Below are positions 1 through 7,319 of a stretch of 64,000 nucleotides of DNA, one piece after another. The notes under the pieces are model-generated. The model was not told the origin of the DNA. It saw nothing but the letters and a program-made list of their open reading frames with translations, and did not search any database. The first letter of the stretch is position 1; every line of letters starts with the position of its first letter. The translations under genes and the position numbers were made by a program. The DNA comes from Solwaraspora sp. WMMD1047 (GTDB lineage: Bacteria; Actinomycetota; Actinomycetes; Mycobacteriales; Micromonosporaceae): contig NZ_JARUBL010000001.1 of assembly GCF_029626155.1 (NCBI RefSeq), forward strand, positions 1,178,001-1,242,000, read 5' to 3'.

Positions 1-1
1 C

Positions 2-295
2 GTGGTCCGCCAACGGCTGACCGGGCCGCCCCCGGACAACCCCGCCCGGATGCGTGCCCACCCCGGCCAGGAATGGCTCGTCGTCCTCTCCGGCGTCGCC
101 GTCCTCCTGCTCGGCGACCGCCGCTACCGGGTGGAGGCCAACCAGGCGGCCCAGTTTCCCACCATGCTTCCGCACGCCATCGGCACCGCCGGCAGACCCT
201 GCGAGATCCTGGGCATCTTCGATCGCGACGCCCGCCGCGGCCACCAGCAACGCAACGGCAGGACCCGGGCCGGCGACGACACCTCCGGCGGGTAG
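2..295 (+). CDS. C-terminal fragment of a cupin-domain protein (probably a regulator), 5' end outside window
   Basis: The frame is already open at the left edge, so the true start lies upstream. The visible 97 residues form a double-stranded beta-helix (cupin_2) strand series: a HPGQEW segment, a VLSGVAVLLLGD turn, and a LPHAI segment with the usual proline-histidine. This is the sensor half typical of XRE-cupin transcriptional regulators. The helix-turn-helix would be upstream and is not seen, so the regulator role is inference. The second cupin motif is weak, because the usual AGD turn reads ANQ. A methyltransferase gene on the same strand follows after about 60-95 bases. It ends in a hydrophilic Arg/Gly-rich tail. 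Confidence 0.6.
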   Translation: MVRQRLTGPPPDNPARMRAHPGQEWLVVLSGVAVLLLGDRRYRVEANQAAQFPTMLPHAIGTAGRPCEILGIFDRDARRGHQQRNGRTRAGDDTSGG

Positions 296-351
296 ACCGG
301 GTTGCGCCTCGGGCAGCGCCGCGCGTCATTGTCTTGCGTAAAACGGGAGTG

Positions 352-372
352 GCTATGCCTCTCCAGCATGGC
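352..372. promoter_or_regulatory. imperfect palindrome overlapping the first candidate start of the methyltransferase
   Basis: Arms 352-358 and 366-372 are complementary at six of seven positions around a CTCTCCA centre. Bases 354-369 match 15 of 16 bases of another palindrome at 54812-54827 (TATGCCTCTCC, then A or G, then GCAT). It could be an operator for the gene that follows, in which case translation from the ATG at 391 fits better than from 355. No binding protein can be named. Confidence 0.3.
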
Positions 373-1263
373 GGTCGTAGCGTGGCCCCCATGCCCCTGA
401 ATCACTCGCACGACACGCATCCTGGCCACGGTCCCGGCCACGGCTCCGGCCACGACGGCGACCTGATCGAGATCCTGGACCTGGACGCGGTGGTCCTGGC
501 CGAACACCTCGCGGACATCATCCGGTGGCTTCCATTCGACGCGCCACCGCGCCGGATCGTGGACCTGGGATGCGGAACGGGAGCAGGCACCTTCGCCCTC
601 CTGGAGCGCCTGCCCGACGCTCACGTCATCGCGGTCGACTCCTCCGTCGCCCACCTGCAGCGCCTGATGAGCAAGGCCTGCGAGCGCGGCGAGGAGCATC
701 GGGTACGCACCGTCCAGGCCGATCTCGACGGCCCGACCTGGCCCGACCTCGGCCGGCCCGACCTGGTGTGGGCATCGGCCTCGCTGCACCACCTGGCCGA
801 TCCGGAGCGCGCCCTGCGCGCGGTCGGCAGCCTGCTCGCCCCGGGCGGCCTGTTCGCGGTGCTGGAACTGGCCGGCTTCCCGCGCTTCCTGCCCGAGAAC
901 ATGCCGACGGACCGCCCCGGCCTGGAAGATCGTTGCCACGCCGCGGCCGACCGGCTACACGCTGGGCGCATGTCCCACCGCGGCGCCGACTGGGGACCGC
1001 TGCTCACCGCCGCCGGCTTCACCGTCGAAGGCATCCGAACCATCGCGGTGAACGTCGAGGGGGCGGGCGATCACGCGGTCGGCGCGTACGCCCTCAACGG
1101 CCTGACGCGCATCCGGCATGGCCTCGCCGACGCCCTGGACCCCGAGGATCTCGCGGCCCTCGATCGGCTGCTGGACACCGGCGGCGACCAGAGCATCCTG
1201 CGCAGAGGTGACCTTCAGGTCCGCACCGAGCGCACCATCTGGGCCGCCCGTCGCCCCGGCTGA
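355..1263 (+). CDS. class I SAM-dependent methyltransferase with His-rich N-terminus
   Basis: The protein has the Rossmann methyltransferase fold. Motif I reads VDLGCGTGAG at about residues 65-75 and is followed by an acidic VIAVDSS loop. The post-motif region reads WASASLHHL, then LLAPGGLFAVLEL, the usual motif III. The substrate is unknown; relatives include methyltransferases of the UbiE/Methyltransf_25 group. Counting from 355 it has 302 residues. A GGGAG box at 345-349 lies 5 bases before the ATG at 355, which supports that start. An alternative ATG at 391 gives 290 residues and lies just after a palindrome. The first residues after 391 are unusually rich in histidine and glycine (HSHDTHPGHG type), a possible metal-binding tail. 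The next gene is on the opposite strand. Confidence 0.8.
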   Translation: MPLQHGGRSVAPMPLNHSHDTHPGHGPGHGSGHDGDLIEILDLDAVVLAEHLADIIRWLPFDAPPRRIVDLGCGTGAGTFALLERLPDAHVIAVDSSVAHLQRLMSKACERGEEHRVRTVQADLDGPTWPDLGRPDLVWASASLHHLADPERALRAVGSLLAPGGLFAVLELAGFPRFLPENMPTDRPGLEDRCHAAADRLHAGRMSHRGADWGPLLTAAGFTVEGIRTIAVNVEGAGDHAVGAYALNGLTRIRHGLADALDPEDLAALDRLLDTGGDQSILRRGDLQVRTERTIWAARRPG

Positions 1264-1410
1264 GCTCCGGTGGTCGCTCCGACCAAGCCGGCCCCGCTCC
1301 GGCGGCGGTGAGGGCACCCCGACATCGCTGATGAGCACGAGACCCTCACCTCCTCGGGCATCGTGCGGCGGGTCGATGCCGCGTTCGGCGGGGTGCGGGT
1401 GAGGGCCGCG

Positions 1411-2301
1411 TCAGGTGTGGTCGCGGCCGAAGCGACGGATCTTGGCGAACATGTCCTCGATGAGGAACCGGACGTCCACTGATTCGGTGACGCGGATCGG
1501 GTGCCCCGAGCCGGGCACGGGGTGCCCTTCCCGACCGAACCGCGGCGCGGGCACTACCCGGAACGTGCCGCCGTGGGGATACAGCATCAGCGAGACGGCG
1601 GGCGAGTCACCGAGGGAGCGGGACTCGATGGGCGCCGGGTGGTAGGTCTCGTTCCACTCGACGAGTTGGCGGATCAGGTAGTCGGCGAGCGGGCTGGTGC
1701 CGCCGATCCTCTCCTCAAGCTCGGCGTAGCTGACCGAGACCTGCGCATAGACGTTGCTGGGCACCTGCCAGAGCGTGATGCCGGAGTCGAAGACGACGTT
1801 GGCGGCGGGGATGTCGTTGCCGAGGTTGAACTCGACGCCGGGATAGGTCTCGACGCCGCCGTAGCCGACGCCGCCGATCCAGATGACCACGACGGGTCGG
1901 TGGACGATGTCCGGGTCGAGCAGGATCGCCGACGCCATGTCGGTCAGCGGCCCGAGAAAGGCGACGTAGAGCGGGTCCGCCGGCGAGGCGAGCCTGCTCT
2001 CCGCCACGATAAGCCGCGCCCCGTCGCTGTCCTCGGGAGTCTGCTCGTCGGGGATGGGGGTGGGGGCACCGTTGGCCACGGTGACCGTTTCCCGCAGGTC
2101 CATGAGGTCGAGCAGGTGGTCGATCTCCTCCCGGGACTCCGCCATGCTGCGGGTTGTGCGGCGGGTCCCGAAGTGCGCGGCGACCAGACCACGCACGTCC
2201 AGCGACGGAGACAGCAGCGCGTGCACGATCGCGTACTGGTCGTCCGCTTCGTTCTTCGCATCGGTGTCGATGATCACGCGGCGACGCCGTGTCGGCTGCA
2301 T
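1411..2301 (-). CDS. nucleoside hydrolase-like protein (inosine-uridine preferring family)
   Basis: The N-terminus carries VIIDTD followed by a DD pair, the calcium-binding aspartate cluster of nucleoside N-ribohydrolases that cleave the N-glycosidic bond. The spacing is odd: DTDAKNEADD has extra residues compared with the usual DTDPGxDD. The C-terminal active-site segment reads GDSPAV where classic enzymes have HDPxAV, so the usual histidine is missing. The protein may be a divergent hydrolase or a sugar-binding relative rather than a standard purine or pyrimidine hydrolase. The start at 2301 (MQPTRRRR) is chosen because GGGGAG lies 4 bases upstream; a longer frame to 2373 has no such support. 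Length is 296 residues with no signal peptide. TACCGGTA at 2347-2354 upstream resembles a LacI-type half-palindrome, but this is weak. Confidence 0.75.
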   Translation of the reverse strand: MQPTRRRRVIIDTDAKNEADDQYAIVHALLSPSLDVRGLVAAHFGTRRTTRSMAESREEIDHLLDLMDLRETVTVANGAPTPIPDEQTPEDSDGARLIVAESRLASPADPLYVAFLGPLTDMASAILLDPDIVHRPVVVIWIGGVGYGGVETYPGVEFNLGNDIPAANVVFDSGITLWQVPSNVYAQVSVSYAELEERIGGTSPLADYLIRQLVEWNETYHPAPIESRSLGDSPAVSLMLYPHGGTFRVVPAPRFGREGHPVPGSGHPIRVTESVDVRFLIEDMFAKIRRFGRDHT

Positions 2302-2665
2302 GAGTCTCCCCAACGGGTCGGATTCATCGGGCGGAGCCGAATAATCTACCGGTAACGCACGAAGCACCCGCACTTCGCCAGGTCGCGGCTGCCGAAAACT
2401 CTGACTACTCCTGCTAACGCTGAGCGTCTACTCTGTAGGCCGTCGCCACCGCGGTGTCATGGTTGACCCACACGCGACCGTCCATGATCAACGGTGGCTG
2501 TTCCCGTTCACCGTCACGACACCCAGCGCTGCTCAGCAACGTCAACATCCCCTGCTGGCGCAGCAACCGTCGAAGATGTGTCGGGCGAAATAGGACCAGG
2601 TTATCCCGCGCCGCTGTTGATGTTGTCGAGCGGCGTGGCGGGCATTCAGAGGAGCGAGGGACAAC
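2302..2665. other. intergenic region between divergent genes
   Basis: This 364-base stretch separates the divergent nucleoside hydrolase-like gene and the GT39-like gene, so it must hold promoters for both. Visible elements are the TACCGGTA palindrome at 2347-2354 and a GAGGG ribosome site at 2656-2660 before the GTG at 2666. The composition is less GC-rich than its surroundings. The short open frames within it show no recognisable protein. Confidence 0.4.
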
Positions 2666-4396
2666 GTGGCGGGTTCTCGGACATCGTCGGTGCCGGGCAG
2701 CCGGACAGACGCCCCGGAAAGGGCTGACGCGCCTGCGGGTCGCATTCGTTCGCGCGGCCAGGTCCTTGCGGGTGTCGTCGAATGGTCTTCCCGCGTGCTG
2801 CTGGTGTTGGCGTTGGGTGTGGGGGTCTTCGGCGTCACACGTGTGTGGTGGTCAGCCGTGCCGATGTGGAAAGACGAGGCGAGCATCGCGAACAACCTCC
2901 GCCGGTCGTTCCTCCAGCTGACTGGGCATTTGACCTATGACCAGGTGGCCCCGGTTGGCTGGCTCTGGCTGGAGAAGCTCCTGCTCGAGGTTGTCGGTCC
3001 GGACGACCGGGTCCTGCGGTTCCTGCCCTATCTCGGTGCGCTGACGGTCCTGTGTCTGGGGGCGTTCATCGCGCGGCAGGCGATCGGACGCTTCGCGGCG
3101 GTTGCGGTCGTGGCCATGCTCGCGTTCGCGCCGGCCCTGCTCGTCTACGCCGGCGAGACCAAGCAGTACGCCTGGGAAGCCGGCATCGCGCTGGTACTGC
3201 TTGTGCTCGGGGCGTGGGCGCACCAGGCGATCCGGTGGCAAGGCTGGGCCTCCGCTCTTCGCTCGTGGCCAGCGGCTGCCTGGGTGACCGCGACGGGGGT
3301 CGCGGTATTCGTATCCTTCAGCGCAATTCTGGTGACGGCTGCGGTGACGATGGCGTTGCTCTGCCTGCACGCAGCAAGGAGAGCGTGGGCCGATCTCGGC
3401 TGGCAGGCCGGCCTCTCGCTGCCAGCGGGATTGACTGCGACCTTTCTCGTGTCGTGGCGACGCCGTTTCTCGTTTTATCCCGACCAGACTGACTATTTCA
3501 AAGGCGGAACCGCGCCTGAGGGTGCCGGGCTACCCGAGATCCTCGATTGGCTGCCGTTCATGTGGAGCAAGTTCGTCGCCAATCCGATGGGCTGGCGCTT
3601 GGGCGGGTTGGTCCTGCTGCTGATGGTTGCCGGGCTGGTGGCGCTCTGGTGGCGCAGACGGGTGTGGGCGGTGATGCTGCTGATGGTGTTCGTCTCCGGG
3701 GTTGGCGGAGGCGCGGTGCGGGGCTTCCCCGTGGTCAGCCGACCAGCGATCTATCTGATCGCACCGACGATCTTGCTGGTGGTCGCGGCGGTGGATGGCC
3801 TCGTGCGGGTAAGCGCAGGGTTGTTCCAGCGCGGTCGAGCGATGCCCTGGTATCACCTGCCCGCCGCGGTGGCGGCCGCACTGGCCGTGGCCGCGGGCTT
3901 AGGCGTAGGAATGATTGCTGGTCCAGGCGCGCAGACGGCAGCGAAGGAAATCGCTGACCCGCGGGGGAAGGACGCGTTGCGAGACGCGTTGCGGGATATC
4001 TCCGGGAAGGTACGACCGGGCGACGTGGTGCTCGTCTACTACTTCGGCAATCCGGTCACCAGGTGGTACAGGCCCTACCTTGATCTGGGTCCAGCCGTGC
4101 ACCACGTGCGGCTGTGCCGGCCGAAGACCCCTGTCGAAAAACAGCTGGCGGTTTACGAGAAACTCGCTGGCGCCAAGCGCGTGTTCTATGTCGAAGGCCA
4201 GCTCAACGCCACCACGCGCAGAGACCATTTCGAGGTCACCCTTCGGCTGTTCGACTCGATCGGCACCGTCGTCGAGCAACACGACGGCCGAGGCGACCGG
4301 ATCGGACCCAACTCCTGGGCGCTGGTCGAACTCGAACCCTTCCAACCGACACCGCGACCCATGACTGGCGATGAGCCCTGCCTGGAAATCTACTGA
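2666..4396 (+). CDS. GT39/PMT-like polytopic membrane glycosyltransferase
   Basis: This 576-residue integral membrane protein has a GT-C layout. A first transmembrane segment at about 40-62 is followed by an extracytoplasmic loop with the acidic pair D70-E71 (MWKDEAS), the position of the catalytic acid in protein O-mannosyltransferase and ArnT relatives. The ETKQY motif follows at 164-168, then about nine more hydrophobic segments to residue 420 and a soluble C-terminal domain. Such enzymes transfer a sugar from a polyprenyl-phosphate donor to a protein or glycan outside the membrane. The gene downstream encodes a candidate synthase for that donor, which supports the role; acceptor and sugar are unknown. 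The start is GTG at 2666 with GAGGG 5 bases upstream. No mobile element flanks it. Confidence 0.7.
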   Translation: MAGSRTSSVPGSRTDAPERADAPAGRIRSRGQVLAGVVEWSSRVLLVLALGVGVFGVTRVWWSAVPMWKDEASIANNLRRSFLQLTGHLTYDQVAPVGWLWLEKLLLEVVGPDDRVLRFLPYLGALTVLCLGAFIARQAIGRFAAVAVVAMLAFAPALLVYAGETKQYAWEAGIALVLLVLGAWAHQAIRWQGWASALRSWPAAAWVTATGVAVFVSFSAILVTAAVTMALLCLHAARRAWADLGWQAGLSLPAGLTATFLVSWRRRFSFYPDQTDYFKGGTAPEGAGLPEILDWLPFMWSKFVANPMGWRLGGLVLLLMVAGLVALWWRRRVWAVMLLMVFVSGVGGGAVRGFPVVSRPAIYLIAPTILLVVAAVDGLVRVSAGLFQRGRAMPWYHLPAAVAAALAVAAGLGVGMIAGPGAQTAAKEIADPRGKDALRDALRDISGKVRPGDVVLVYYFGNPVTRWYRPYLDLGPAVHHVRLCRPKTPVEKQLAVYEKLAGAKRVFYVEGQLNATTRRDHFEVTLRLFDSIGTVVEQHDGRGDRIGPNSWALVELEPFQPTPRPMTGDEPCLEIY

Positions 4397-4527
4397 GCTA
4401 AGACGCCGGGGGAGTGCGCGTGCTGCGGTTGCTTGCATCACGAGTCAGCGGACCTACCCGGTGAAGACGATACGAAGAGCTGTGCCGGTACATTTACGCG
4501 GCCTGTCACCCACCCATGGAGATTTCT

Positions 4528-5217
4528 GTGAAGCTGTCGATCCTCATGCCGGTCTACAACGAGGAAGAACGCATCGCGGAGGCGCTCAAGCAGGCGCTCG
4601 CGGTCAACTACCCGTGTGAGATCGAGCTCGTCGTGGTCAACGACGGCAGCCGCGACGGCACCGGTGCGATCCTCGACGGTGCCGCCGACGACGCTCGCCT
4701 GCGGGTCATCACCCATTCGCGCAACGCGGGCAAGGGCGCGGCGATCAAGACCGCGGTCGACAGCGCGGAGGGTGACTACCTGGTCATCCTCGACGCCGAC
4801 CTCGAGTACGACCCGATGGACATCCCGAAGCTGCTCGACCCGGTGCTCGACGGGCGGGCCGAGGTGGTCTACGGCAACCGCACGTTCGGCAGCCACAGCG
4901 CTTACAGCTTCTGGTACGTGATGGGCAACAAGGCCGTCACCACGGCCGCGAACGTGCTGTTCAACTCGTACATCGGTGATCTGGAGACCTGTTTCAAGCT
5001 GCTGCCGGTCGAGCTCTACCGGTCTTTGGAGATCAAGTCGCGGGGTTTCGGCATGGAGGCCGAGGTGACCGGCAAGCTGCTGCGGCGCAAGATTCGGCCG
5101 TACGAGGTGCCGATCAGCTACCGGGCCCGGGGTCGCGAAGAGGGAAAGAAGATCACCTGGAAAGACGGTGTCGAGGCACTGTGGATTCTGGGCCGCGAGC
5201 GCACCCGCAAGCGCTGA
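4528..5217 (+). CDS. GT2 family polyprenyl-phosphate glycosyltransferase (DPM1/GtrB-like)
   Basis: This 229-residue GT-A fold enzyme has NDGSRDGT at 38-45 and the metal- and nucleotide-sugar-binding DADLEYD at 89-95. An SRGFGMEAEV segment near the C-terminal third is typical of dolichyl/polyprenyl-phosphate sugar synthases. It has no C-terminal membrane anchor, so it resembles the soluble DPM1 type. The likely reaction is NDP-sugar plus polyprenyl phosphate giving polyprenyl-phosphate sugar, the donor for the GT39-like enzyme encoded 131 bases upstream. The start at GTG 4528 is preferred over ATG 4516, because the GGAG lying inside that ATG codon region (4518-4521) is 6 bases before 4528 and no ribosome site precedes 4516. 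Confidence 0.8.
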   Translation: MKLSILMPVYNEEERIAEALKQALAVNYPCEIELVVVNDGSRDGTGAILDGAADDARLRVITHSRNAGKGAAIKTAVDSAEGDYLVILDADLEYDPMDIPKLLDPVLDGRAEVVYGNRTFGSHSAYSFWYVMGNKAVTTAANVLFNSYIGDLETCFKLLPVELYRSLEIKSRGFGMEAEVTGKLLRRKIRPYEVPISYRARGREEGKKITWKDGVEALWILGRERTRKR

Positions 5218-5533
5218 CAAACGAGGTCGAGGAAGACACACCCACTGCACGGGCCGCCCGCGAGCCCGCACGCCTTGACGCCGTCGTCGACCGCGGAAGC
5301 TGAGCCGCGTTCTTGTTGTCTGCCGTGACGTGGTCCTTCCTGGACAGGATCGACGTCCTGTCCGACGGACCACACCCAGGTCAAACACGGCAAACTACGC
5401 AGTCCCGGTGCGCGCTGCTGGCCAGCCCAGATCCGCCAGGTGCGAGCTGGTGGCTCTCTTGAGAGGTGTTCAGTCGCTGGTTCCTCACGTACTCCTTTCC
5501 GTCTCGCCGGAATCCCTCGTTAGGCTGCGGAGA
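5218..5533. other. gene-free stretch with one nested hairpin
   Basis: No protein was recognised in these 316 bases. The longer frame that reaches back to 5330 has no ribosome site and no similarity before residue 69. The region contains the nested inverted repeat at 5330-5373 and a -10-like TAGGCT at 5521-5526 for the next gene. Confidence 0.4.
5330..5373. terminator. nested stem-loop, possible terminator of the GT2 gene
   Basis: An outer stem GTGGTCC (5330-5336) pairs with GGACCAC (5367-5373). An inner stem GGACAGG (5342-5348) pairs with CCTGTCC (5357-5363). Both are perfect 7-bp pairs. There is no T-tract, so termination is uncertain and another structural role is possible. Confidence 0.35.
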
Positions 5534-5860
5534 ATGATCCGCGACGAGTTGCTGCGGCTCCGGGCGAGCGCGCAGGCCGAGGCGGCGACGTTGGCCCGGG
5601 ACCTGGCGGAGCTGTTCTCGGCGTCGCGCGGTTCGAACGCCGACGATGAGCACGACCCGGAGGGCGCCACCATCGGCTTCGAACGTGCCCAGTTGACCGC
5701 GCTGCTCGCGGCCGCGCGGGAACGGATCGCCGAGGTCGACGACGCGTTGCGGCGGGTGGACGCCGCCACCTATGGAGTCTGCGAGGGATGCGGCCAGCCG
5801 ATCGCCGGCGAACGCCTTGCCGTACGGCCGTTCGCCCGCCGCTGCGTGGCGTGCGGATAG
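5534..5860 (+). CDS. DksA/TraR-type C4 zinc finger protein
   Basis: This 108-residue protein has a helical N-terminal half that is likely a coiled coil, then CEGCGQ and CVAC, giving cysteines 83, 86, 104 and 107 in CxxC-17-CxxC spacing. This is the zf-dskA_traR finger. DksA-like proteins bind RNA polymerase in the secondary channel, though many short actinobacterial members have no proven role. A stretch at about 33-47 carries acidic residues (DDEHD), but the classic DxxDxA tip motif of DksA is not evident. The ATG at 5534 is preceded by TAGGCT at 5521-5526, 7 bases away. The only GGAG is too close to act as a ribosome site, so the transcript is probably leaderless. Confidence 0.75.
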   Translation: MIRDELLRLRASAQAEAATLARDLAELFSASRGSNADDEHDPEGATIGFERAQLTALLAAARERIAEVDDALRRVDAATYGVCEGCGQPIAGERLAVRPFARRCVACG

Positions 5861-5912
5861 GAACCGCCACCGGCGACGACTCCGGCCCGTCCGGTGCGGA
5901 TTACAGCCGGGG

Positions 5913-6284
5913 TCAGCGTCCGGACGGCACATCGCGGGTGATCTGGTCGACCCGCTGCAGCCGTCCGTCCGCCGAGAGCCGGCCGAACATGTAGATCTCC
6001 GTTGTGATCGTGTTCCCCGCGGCCATGTCCGCGGTCAGCGTGTACCGCGCGGCCACCCGGTCGGCCGCGCTCAGAGTCTCGTGCACCTCGACGTGGACGC
6101 CTTTGGCGCGTTTGCGGGCTGGACGCACGTGCGCGAGCAGCTTCTCCCGATCGAGCTGGACGCCGTTGTTGCACATGACGAAGTCCGCCGTGTGATAGCG
6201 GTCGAACACCGTCCCTGCGTCGTGCTCGCCGAAGGCGACCTCCTGCGGGTACTGGGTGAGGTACGCGGCGACAGTGACATCCAT
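5913..6284 (-). CDS. SnoaL-like / NTF2-fold small protein
   Basis: This 123-residue protein shows the NTF2/SnoaL pattern: an N-terminal helix, FDRYHTADFVMCNNG, and closing strands GNTITTEIYMFGRL and RLQRVDQITRDV. Members bind or isomerise small hydrophobic substrates or simply fill a cone-shaped pocket; no specific reaction can be assigned. The start at 6284 has GGAG 6 bases upstream, while upstream extensions of the frame read into the divergent tetR-type gene. It is divergently transcribed from that regulator across 75 bases with an operator-like palindrome, so it is the likely regulatory target. Confidence 0.7.
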   Translation of the reverse strand: MDVTVAAYLTQYPQEVAFGEHDAGTVFDRYHTADFVMCNNGVQLDREKLLAHVRPARKRAKGVHVEVHETLSAADRVAARYTLTADMAAGNTITTEIYMFGRLSADGRLQRVDQITRDVPSGR

Positions 6285-6312
6285 GCTCAGCTCCAGGCCG
6301 TTCGGAGATAAA

Positions 6313-6356
6313 TTCGACAGTAATGTCAAAGCTAACGTCGTACGGTAAATTTGACA
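6313..6356. promoter_or_regulatory. operator-like palindrome and repeat between the SnoaL gene and tetR-type gene
   Basis: TTCGACA (6313-6319), four bases, then TGTCAAA (6324-6330) form an 18-bp palindrome with one mismatch. A third half-site TTTGACA lies at 6350-6356, just before the regulator start. TetR proteins commonly bind such a site between divergent genes and repress both. A -10-like TAAATT (6346-6351) lies 8 bases before the ATG at 6360, so the third half-site overlaps the promoter. Confidence 0.5.
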
Positions 6357-6359
6357 ACC

Positions 6360-6947
6360 ATGTCGGAGGTACGGGAGCCGAAGCGACGCCAACGTGCCGA
6401 CGCGCGGCGCAGCATCGCCGCGGTGTTGGACGCCGCGGTCGCGCTGCTGGGCCGGCGGCCGGACGCGTCCATGGACGAGATCGCCGCGACCGCCGGGGTC
6501 TCCCGCCAGACGATCTACGCGCACTACTCCTCCCGCGACGCGTTGCTGCACGCGGTGACACGGCACATCACGGCTGAAGTCGCTCGTGAGCTCGGCGGCC
6601 TCGATCTCGACAGGGGCAGCACCGTCGAAGCCCTGGCGCGCTGGGTCGACGCCAGCTGGACGCTGTTGGAGCGCTACCCGGTGCTGCTCACTCCGGCGAT
6701 TGCCGCGCCGGGCGGCGACGAGCAGGAGCGCCACGAACCGGTGACGGACGGACTGGTCCGGCTCCTCGATCGGGGGCGTCGGTGCCGCGAGTTCGACCGG
6801 GCCATGCCCACCACCTGGTACGTCGCGGCGATCATCGGCCTCGGCCACGCCGCAGGTCAGGAGGTGATTGCCGGCCGCATGACACAGGCCGAAGCCGGCG
6901 CGGCTTTCCGGGAGGGAGTGCTCAGAGTGTGCCGAGCGCCGAACTGA
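6360..6947 (+). CDS. TetR/AcrR family transcriptional regulator
   Basis: The 195-residue protein has an N-terminal TetR helix-turn-helix at about residues 18-60 (MDEIAATAGVSRQTIYAHYSSRDAL is the family signature region). It is followed by an all-helical ligand-binding and dimerisation domain with an Arg-rich RGRRCREF turn near residue 140. It probably represses the divergent SnoaL-like gene and itself through the palindrome at 6313-6330. The ATG at 6360 has no ribosome site but a TAAATT box 8 bases upstream, so it is likely leaderless. A TTG at 6351 in the same frame is less likely. The ligand is unknown. Confidence 0.85.
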   Translation: MSEVREPKRRQRADARRSIAAVLDAAVALLGRRPDASMDEIAATAGVSRQTIYAHYSSRDALLHAVTRHITAEVARELGGLDLDRGSTVEALARWVDASWTLLERYPVLLTPAIAAPGGDEQERHEPVTDGLVRLLDRGRRCREFDRAMPTTWYVAAIIGLGHAAGQEVIAGRMTQAEAGAAFREGVLRVCRAPN

Positions 6948-7118
6948 CTGTCCTTACCGGACGCTGTCCCGGCCGTGCGGGACGCGGCGATCGGCACGGT
7001 GCTGGCCGGGTTCGCGGCGGCGGCGCCCAACCACGACGGGCTCGGCATGGAACGCCGAGGGCTGGCGTGCAACAGCGCGGCCCCGACCAGAAGACGGCCG
7101 GATGTAAGCAGGTATGTG

Positions 7119-7193
7119 TGGTGCCCCCGGCAGGATTCGAACCTGCGCCCCCGCCTCCGGAGGGCGGTGCTCTATCCCCTGAGCTACGGGGGC
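7119..7193 (-). tRNA. tRNA-Arg (anticodon CCG)
   Basis: Read on the minus strand, a 7-bp acceptor stem (GCCCCCG with CGGGGGC) encloses a D arm and a CCGCC/GGCGG anticodon stem. The loop is CTCCGGA, giving anticodon CCG. The T arm carries TTCGAAT and the 3' CCA is encoded (7119-7121). It reads the CGG arginine codon. A TAGTCT -10-like box lies on the minus strand at 7213-7208, about 14 bases before the 5' end. Confidence 0.95.
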
Positions 7194-7319
7194 TCAGTGA
7201 CCCGGAAAGACTAGCAAACGACCCCGGCGACGGCCGAATCGGTATCGGCCGAGTCGGGTGATCGGTGCATCTGTTCGACGTCGGCCACTCTTGTCGTACA
7301 CCTGTTCTAGTCTGTGGTG

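Noticed and set aside
1264-1410. Fragment with ETLTSSGIVRRVDAAFGG-like translation
   Set aside because: Too short and without any start or recognisable family; cannot tell it from chance open frame.
6975-7118. Possible short coding remnant between the tetR-type gene and tRNA-Arg
   Set aside because: The frame (GTG 6975) runs straight into the tRNA and matches nothing recognisable; too short to call.
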